From: Cacconaster sp033811195
GTDB lineage: Bacteria > Bacteroidota > Bacteroidia > Bacteroidales > UBA932
Assembly: GCA_033811195.1 (NCBI GenBank)
Contig: JAPXOZ010000031.1
Coordinates: 1 to 9,926, forward strand
Length of the DNA stretch: 9,926 bases
Direction of reading: 5' to 3'
In this document: positions 5,917-9,926 of the stretch, in pieces
How the letters are laid out: each line of letters begins with the position of its first letter
Position numbering within the stretch: position 1 is the stretch's first letter
The notes under the pieces: generated by a model
Database searches by the model: none
Told to the model about the DNA's origin: nothing
The model's input: only the letters and a program-made list of their open reading frames with translations
Translations under genes and position numbers: made by a program

Positions 5917-6379
5917 ATTCCTTAACTATTCTCCAACGTAAGCGCCAGCGGCCGTTATCAAAATCGGATGAAATAATTTTGAATGTACCGATTTCGCTAG
6001 TGTTGGCCACATGTGCACCGATGCAAGCACAGGCGTCATAGTCGCCTACGCGCACAATGCGGAGCATTTCGGAGGCATCATCGGGAAGTTTGCTAAGGTC
6101 CACGATTGAAGCTGCCTCTTTCTGTGTAAGAAAGCTCTCAGTCACATCCAGGTCGGACGCTATCACCTCGTTGACCCTCTTTTCAATCAGAGCAATCTCT
6201 TCAGCAGTAGGTTCTTTTTCGAGTCGATAATCGCATTTGCTCTTCCTGCGCTCAATATGAGCATTGTAGGAACGAGCACAACCAAACATCTTCACCATAG
6301 TGCCATTAAGAATATGCTCGGCAGTATGCGCGGGCGGATGATCCTCCTTATTGTGTGTATTGAGTATGGGCTTTGTCAT
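5915..6379 (-). CDS. Free-standing alanyl-tRNA editing (AlaX / tRNA-synthetase SAD-type) protein
   Basis: This 154-aa protein carries the second-additional-domain signature of AlaRS/ThrRS editing modules: HTAEH at 18-22 (HxxxH) and CIGAHV at 119-124 (CxxxH), together the usual four zinc ligands, followed by NTSEIGTFKI (126-135). Free-standing proteins of this kind hydrolyse mischarged tRNA-Ala (Ser-tRNA-Ala) in the cytoplasm. It lacks the catalytic and anticodon-recognition parts of a full synthetase, as expected for the short form. It is the last gene of the minus-strand operon; its ATG lies 1 nt after the pepT stop. Its link to peptide use is not obvious. Exact substrate specificity cannot be read from the sequence. 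Confidence 0.85.
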   Translation of the reverse strand: MTKPILNTHNKEDHPPAHTAEHILNGTMVKMFGCARSYNAHIERRKSKCDYRLEKEPTAEEIALIEKRVNEVIASDLDVTESFLTQKEAASIVDLSKLPDDASEMLRIVRVGDYDACACIGAHVANTSEIGTFKIISSDFDNGRWRLRWRIVKE

Positions 6380-6380
6380 A

Positions 6381-7604
6381 CTACTCCGCTGCGTAAAGTG
6401 AGATGAGGTTGAGTATCACCTGTACGGCTTTTTCCATGCTTTCGACGGGGACAAATTCGAGTTTGCCGTGGAAGTTGTGGCCACCGGCAAATAGATTGGG
6501 GCAGGGGAGTCCCATAAATGAGAGTCTTGCGCCGTCAGTACCTCCGCGGATAGGCTTGATGTTGGGTTTGATCCCTGCAAGTTCCATTGCTTTGACGGCC
6601 TTGTCGATTATGTGGTAGTGCGGTTCGACCTCTTCACGCATATTATAGTACTGGTCTTTTAATTCCAGAGTAATGATGTTGCCGTATTTTGTATTTAGGA
6701 AATCCACACAGGAGGTCATAAGAGCCTTTTTCTGATTAAAGAGCTCCATGTTGTGGTCACGGATAATATACTGCATAGTGGCAGTTTCTACTGTTCCATT
6801 GAATCCGGTGATATGGAAAAACCCTTCGTAATGCTCAGTAAATTCAGGCCTCTGCTGTACCGGCAGCATGGCATTGAGTTCCATTGCGATCAGAATAGCA
6901 TTGACCATTTTGTTTTTGGCGTAGCCTGGATGGATATTGCAACCCTGTATGAATATCTTTGCCGCTGCGGCGTTGAAGTTCTCATACTCAAGTTCACCGA
7001 TCTGGCTTCCATCCAATGTATATGCATATTTGGCCCCGAATTTTTCTACATCAAAGTGGTCTACACCACGGCCTATCTCCTCGTCGGGAGTAAAACCTAT
7101 CTTGATGGGTCCGTGAGGTATCTCAGGGTGAGACATTATAAATTCTGCAGCACACATTATTTCAGCAACACCCGCCTTATCATCGGCTCCCAACAACGTT
7201 GTGCCGTCAGTGGTAATAAGTGTCTGCCCTTTGTATTGTAGCATTTCGGGGAAATCTTTAACTCGGAGATAGAGATCCATCTCTTTGTTTAGCAGAATAT
7301 CACCTCCATCATAATTTTCTATGATTTGTGGCTTAATATCATGTCCGGGTGCATCCGGTGCAGTGTCCACATGCGCGATAAAGCCAATCGCCGGAACCTC
7401 TCTCTCTATATTGGAAGGGATGGAGGCCATCACATAGCCATCTTTGTCGAGAGATGCATCGGTTATCCCCATATCGTGGAGCTCCTGCACCAACTGCATT
7501 GAGAGTGCGAGCTGTTTTGCTGTTGATGGTTGACTATCCGACGTGGGATCTGACTGGGTGTCGAATGAGATATATCTTAGAAATTTTTCCTTTACACTTT
7601 CCAT
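6381..7604 (-). CDS. pepT: Peptidase T (tripeptide aminopeptidase, M20 family)
   Basis: This 407-aa cytosolic zinc aminopeptidase releases the N-terminal residue from tripeptides. Visible landmarks in this numbering: FIAHVDTAPD with His78 and Asp80; TTLLGADDKAG with bridging Asp141; TPDEEIG with Glu175/Glu176; TLDGSQIGELEYENFNAA with Asp198; PIRGGTDGARLSFMGLPCPN; and GHNFHGKLEF with His379. I start at the ATG at 7604 (MESVKEKFLRYISFDTQS): this puts the first zinc His at 78 and the last at 379, as in E. coli PepT, and gives a 1-nt gap after the transporter stop codon. The longer frame from 7622 begins with TTG inside the transporter gene and is less likely. It sits between a peptide transporter and an AlaX-like gene, so it probably degrades imported peptides. 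Confidence 0.95.
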   Translation of the reverse strand: MESVKEKFLRYISFDTQSDPTSDSQPSTAKQLALSMQLVQELHDMGITDASLDKDGYVMASIPSNIEREVPAIGFIAHVDTAPDAPGHDIKPQIIENYDGGDILLNKEMDLYLRVKDFPEMLQYKGQTLITTDGTTLLGADDKAGVAEIMCAAEFIMSHPEIPHGPIKIGFTPDEEIGRGVDHFDVEKFGAKYAYTLDGSQIGELEYENFNAAAAKIFIQGCNIHPGYAKNKMVNAILIAMELNAMLPVQQRPEFTEHYEGFFHITGFNGTVETATMQYIIRDHNMELFNQKKALMTSCVDFLNTKYGNIITLELKDQYYNMREEVEPHYHIIDKAVKAMELAGIKPNIKPIRGGTDGARLSFMGLPCPNLFAGGHNFHGKLEFVPVESMEKAVQVILNLISLYAAE

Positions 7605-7605
7605 A

Positions 7606-9585
7606 TTATTGCTGTTTTTCAACTTTCATAGATGCCATTATCATATATATAATAAGTGCTATAAGCGGTATGATAGCTATAGCTTCGCCATAGGTTGCAT
7701 TCCATTCGGTGAGGAACCAGTCTACCTTAGCAAACTTAAGGATTGCACTCACCACTCCCATAAGTGCACCACCGGCTATAAATCCGGAAGCGATAAGAGT
7801 ACCTCTTTCCTTACGTGCAGCATTTACAGCATTGTCTTTGCTACGGGTGCTTACAAACCAGGCGATAGCTCCACCGAGGAGCAGCGGAAGGTTGAGATCG
7901 ATGGGAATGAACATACCCAGGCAGAATGCAAGTGCCGGTACTTTCAAGAAGGTAAGTATGATAGCTATGACTGCCCCTAAACCATATAGGAACCATGGGG
8001 CACTACCTCCCTCCATCATCGGCTTGATCACAGCCGCCATTGCATTAGCTTGAGGAGCCACAAGTGCACCTTCACCTACAAATCCGTAGGTTTTGTTGAG
8101 AACTATCACCACTCCTGCTACTGTTACAGCTGCGATCAGCACGCCAAGGAATTTCCATTTCTCCTGCTTCGCAGGTGTAGTGCCGATCCAGTATCCGATC
8201 TTGAGGTCGGTGATAAAGCCGCCGGCGGTGGAAAGCGCCGTGCAGACCACTCCTCCGATCAGTAGCGAGGCTACCATACCTGCATTGCCCTTGAGTCCAG
8301 TGGCTACAAGTACCAGTGCTGTTATGATCAGTGTCATGATGGTCATCCCGCTCACTGGGTTTGTTCCTACTATAGCGATAGCGTTGGCAGCCACAGTGGT
8401 GAAGAGGAAGGCGATGACTGCTACCACCAGCATTCCCACGAGTGCCTGCCAGATAGTATGAACTACTCCGCCGAAGGCAAAGAATGCGAAGACTCCGAGC
8501 AGTGCTACAGCTATTCCCATAACTATGCTTCTCATAGAGATATCCTGATCGGTACGCTTCACTTGTACTTTCTCTCCGCTACCCTTCTTGCTAAACTCTC
8601 CTACAGCGAGCTTAACCGCAGAGCCGATAACCTTTGAGGACTTGATGATACCTATGATACCAGCTGTGGCGATACCTCCAATACCAATCAGGCGGGAGTA
8701 GGTCCTAAAGATCTCATCAGCAGACATCTGTCCAAGGGCTGCAGAGAAAGTCATTCCGAAAATATCCACTCCTGAGAAGCTGGCGGCAAGTATGGGGTTG
8801 ATGATCAGCCATACAAGCAGTGAGCCGCAGCAGATGATAAAGGCATATTTGAGTCCTACTATATAACCCAGACCGAGTACCGCAGCGCCGGTGTTGAGTT
8901 TGAGCACTATTTTGGTTTTGTCCGCGATTGCCGCGCCCCAGCGAGTAACTGTTGTTGTGACGGTCTCCGCCCAGGCTCCAAAGGTAGCCACTATGAAGTC
9001 GTAAAGTCCACCAATTAGCCCTGCAATAAGTAAAACCTTAAGGCTCTTACCTCCACTCTCGCCGCTAACCAGTACCTGGGTGGTAGCAGTAGCTTCTGGG
9101 AAGGGATAATGTCCGTGTTGTTCTTTTACGAAGTATTTCCTGAAAGGAATAAGGAAAAGGATACCCAGCACGCCTCCGAGTAGGGAGCTGAGGAACATTT
9201 GGGTGAAATTGACATCCAGGCCGAGTATATAGATGGCGGGGAGGGTGAATATCGAACCTGCCACAATCACTCCGGAACAGGATCCGATAGATTGGATAAT
9301 CACATTCTGGCCAAGGGCCTGATTTTTCTTAAGTACGCTTGAAAGGCCGACAGCCAGAATGGCAATCGGGATGGCAGCCTCAAAGACCTGGCCCACCTTT
9401 AGGCCAAGATATGCAGCTGCAGCTGAGAAGATGATGGTCATCACCACTCCTATGCTGACGGACCAAACTGTGATCTCGGGATAATTCTTGTCGGGTGACA
9501 ACAATGGCTTGTATTCTTCCCCTTTTTTGAGTTTCCGATAGGCGTTTTCTGGCAGCCCTTGTGGCTTGTTTTCCTTGTTTTCCAT
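7606..9585 (-). CDS. OPT-family oligopeptide transporter
   Basis: This 659-aa, highly hydrophobic inner-membrane protein has more than a dozen predicted membrane segments (first at about 40-61, last at about 634-650). It carries OPT-family landmarks: GHYPFPEATATTQVL (158-172), GTNPVSGMTIMT (407-418), GFITDLKIGYWIGTTP (456-471) and MFIPIDLNLPLLLGG (558-572). OPT proteins are secondary, usually proton-coupled, importers of short peptides or metal chelates. The length is normal for the prokaryotic family. The start ATG at 9585 precedes a charged cytoplasmic tail (residues 1-37). It is the first gene of an operon with pepT and an AlaX-type gene, favouring peptides as substrate. Its predicted promoter (9658-9628) overlaps the divergent 23S promoter. 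Confidence 0.95.
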   Translation of the reverse strand: MENKENKPQGLPENAYRKLKKGEEYKPLLSPDKNYPEITVWSVSIGVVMTIIFSAAAAYLGLKVGQVFEAAIPIAILAVGLSSVLKKNQALGQNVIIQSIGSCSGVIVAGSIFTLPAIYILGLDVNFTQMFLSSLLGGVLGILFLIPFRKYFVKEQHGHYPFPEATATTQVLVSGESGGKSLKVLLIAGLIGGLYDFIVATFGAWAETVTTTVTRWGAAIADKTKIVLKLNTGAAVLGLGYIVGLKYAFIICCGSLLVWLIINPILAASFSGVDIFGMTFSAALGQMSADEIFRTYSRLIGIGGIATAGIIGIIKSSKVIGSAVKLAVGEFSKKGSGEKVQVKRTDQDISMRSIVMGIAVALLGVFAFFAFGGVVHTIWQALVGMLVVAVIAFLFTTVAANAIAIVGTNPVSGMTIMTLIITALVLVATGLKGNAGMVASLLIGGVVCTALSTAGGFITDLKIGYWIGTTPAKQEKWKFLGVLIAAVTVAGVVIVLNKTYGFVGEGALVAPQANAMAAVIKPMMEGGSAPWFLYGLGAVIAIILTFLKVPALAFCLGMFIPIDLNLPLLLGGAIAWFVSTRSKDNAVNAARKERGTLIASGFIAGGALMGVVSAILKFAKVDWFLTEWNATYGEAIAIIPLIALIIYMIMASMKVEKQQ

Positions 9586-9627
9586 AAAGAGTATAGAGTT
9601 ATTTTAGTTATTCTTTTAAAAACTCAA

Positions 9628-9658
9628 CAAAACTACTAAATAATTTGGAGATTGAAAA
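9628..9658 (-). promoter_or_regulatory. Predicted promoter of the OPT-pepT-alaX operon
   Basis: On the minus strand TAGTTTTG (9635-9628) fits the Bacteroidetes -7 box TAnnTTTG exactly. A T-rich block (TTTT, 9658-9655) lies 19 nt upstream in place of the -33 TTTG, a weak match. Transcription would start near 9620, about 35 nt before the ATG at 9585. It overlaps the 23S promoter facing the other way. Confidence 0.5.
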
Positions 9659-9674
9659 AAAGTGTTTACCTTTG
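9644..9674 (+). promoter_or_regulatory. Dedicated promoter for 23S rRNA (Bacteroidetes primary-sigma type)
   Basis: TTTG (9644-9647), a 19-nt spacer and TACCTTTG (9667-9674) match the Bacteroidetes primary-sigma consensus TTTG-N19-TAnnTTTG exactly. The upstream DNA (9596-9643) is strongly A/T-rich, as expected for a strong rRNA-type promoter. The start should be near 9680, about 200 nt before 23S. No other route for 23S transcription is evident, because the upstream tRNA unit ends at 291-315 and the genes next to 23S run the other way. Confidence 0.82.
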
Positions 9675-9679
9675 CTGCC

Positions 9680-9879
9680 CGTTTCGGCGAGAAACGCACG
9701 TTCATTGAAATTTTGAGATAGATAACGAGGTAAAAAACTGTAGAATAAGATAGTCTGTAATTTTAAGCAAGGATTTTTTCTTCCTATAATTACGGGACTA
9801 CAATTTCAAAAAATGCGGTGCACGACACCGCAAGTGATAGAGATTGAGAATATTCTCACTATCTATTGCAATGATTCAA
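9680..9879 (+). other. Structured leader of pre-23S rRNA
   Basis: No gene is visible between the promoter and 23S. Four hairpins can be folded: CGTTTC/GAAACG (9680-9685/9691-9696), right at the predicted start; TAGTC...GTAATT with AATTAC...GACTA (9751-9762/9788-9800); GCGGTG/CACCGC (9815-9820/9826-9831); and GATAG...TGAGA with TCTCA-CTATC (9836-9849/9854-9863). The last ones may belong to the 23S processing stalk, but the 3' flank of 23S is outside the window, so this cannot be tested here. Confidence 0.6.
9700..9710 (+). promoter_or_regulatory. boxA-like antitermination element
   Basis: GTTCATTGAAA (9700-9710) differs at one base from the rRNA boxA core GTTCTTTGAAA, the binding site for NusB-S10 antitermination complexes. 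It lies about 20 nt into the predicted transcript, just after a start-proximal hairpin, which is the usual layout of rRNA leaders. Confidence 0.65.
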
Positions 9880-9926
9880 GACGAAGAAACAAAGGGCGAA
9901 CGGCGGATGCCTTGGCTTCTATAGGC
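9880..9926 (+). rRNA. rrl: 23S ribosomal RNA, 5' end (partial)
   Basis: The universal 5' region of large-subunit rRNA is readable: AAGGGCGAACGGCGGATGCC (9892-9911), then TTGGC. Alignment from memory to the E. coli start (GGATGCC at 26-32) places base 1 near 9880. It lies on the same strand as the 16S fragment but about 9.6 kb away from tRNA-Ala. The rest of the gene runs out of the window. Confidence 0.95.

Noticed and set aside
6753..7241. 162-aa plus-strand frame
   Set aside because: It lies wholly inside pepT on the opposite strand; the pepT motifs are unambiguous, so this is a shadow frame.
7543..8461. Several plus-strand frames of 71-145 aa
   Set aside because: All are antisense to the OPT transporter or the pepT start, and have no recognisable protein features.
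9129..9138. CGAAGTATTT, close to the shared promoter 10-mer
   Set aside because: It is inside the OPT coding region, antisense to it, lacks GGAA and has no CGTATA partner or downstream gene.
213..9879. Integrative element inserted at the tRNA-Ala 3' end
   Set aside because: I see no integrase or transposase gene, no repeated tRNA-Ala 3' end near 9.6-9.9 kb and no terminal inverted repeats, so a classical integration event is not supported.

Overview
The window looks like chromosomal DNA of a Bacteroidota bacterium, most likely order Bacteroidales. The 16S 3' end reads GGAACACCTCCTTT. Two promoters fit the Bacteroidetes primary-sigma consensus TTTG-N19-TAnnTTTG. The gene families present (lipoprotein serpins, an ECF sigma factor paired with a membrane-helix plus beta-barrel anti-sigma candidate, a radical-SAM-associated lipoprotein, OPT/PepT) are typical of gut-type Bacteroidales. 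I cannot name the genus.

The window begins in the last 76 bases of 16S rRNA, followed by tRNA-Ile(GAT) and tRNA-Ala(TGC), as in a normal rRNA operon. Instead of 23S, a strong intrinsic terminator starts 4 nt after tRNA-Ala. About 9.6 kb of protein-coding DNA follows, and only then (from about 9880) does the 5' end of 23S rRNA appear on the same strand. The 23S half has its own consensus promoter, a boxA-like element and a roughly 200-nt structured leader. The rRNA operon therefore appears to be split into two independently transcribed halves.

The left part of the coding region (about 580-5916) looks like a small envelope-signalling module. A serpin lipoprotein (+) is followed by a convergent pair: an ECF sigma factor and its partner, which has a cytoplasmic N-terminus, one inner-membrane helix, a periplasmic linker and a C-terminal beta-barrel (both on -). 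Divergent from that pair are a small lipoprotein and a second serpin (+). The exact 10-mer GGAAGTATTT followed at near-constant spacing by CGTATA lies upstream of all three transcription units. This suggests the sigma factor controls itself, both serpins and the lipoprotein. The two serpins are about three-quarters identical but differ sharply in the reactive-centre loop, so they probably inhibit different proteases.

The right part (5915-9585, - strand) is a tight three-gene operon: an OPT-family oligopeptide transporter, the tripeptidase PepT, and a free-standing alanyl-tRNA editing-type protein. Its predicted promoter overlaps the divergent 23S promoter.

All calls come from reading the sequence and remembered family features. 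No database search was run.
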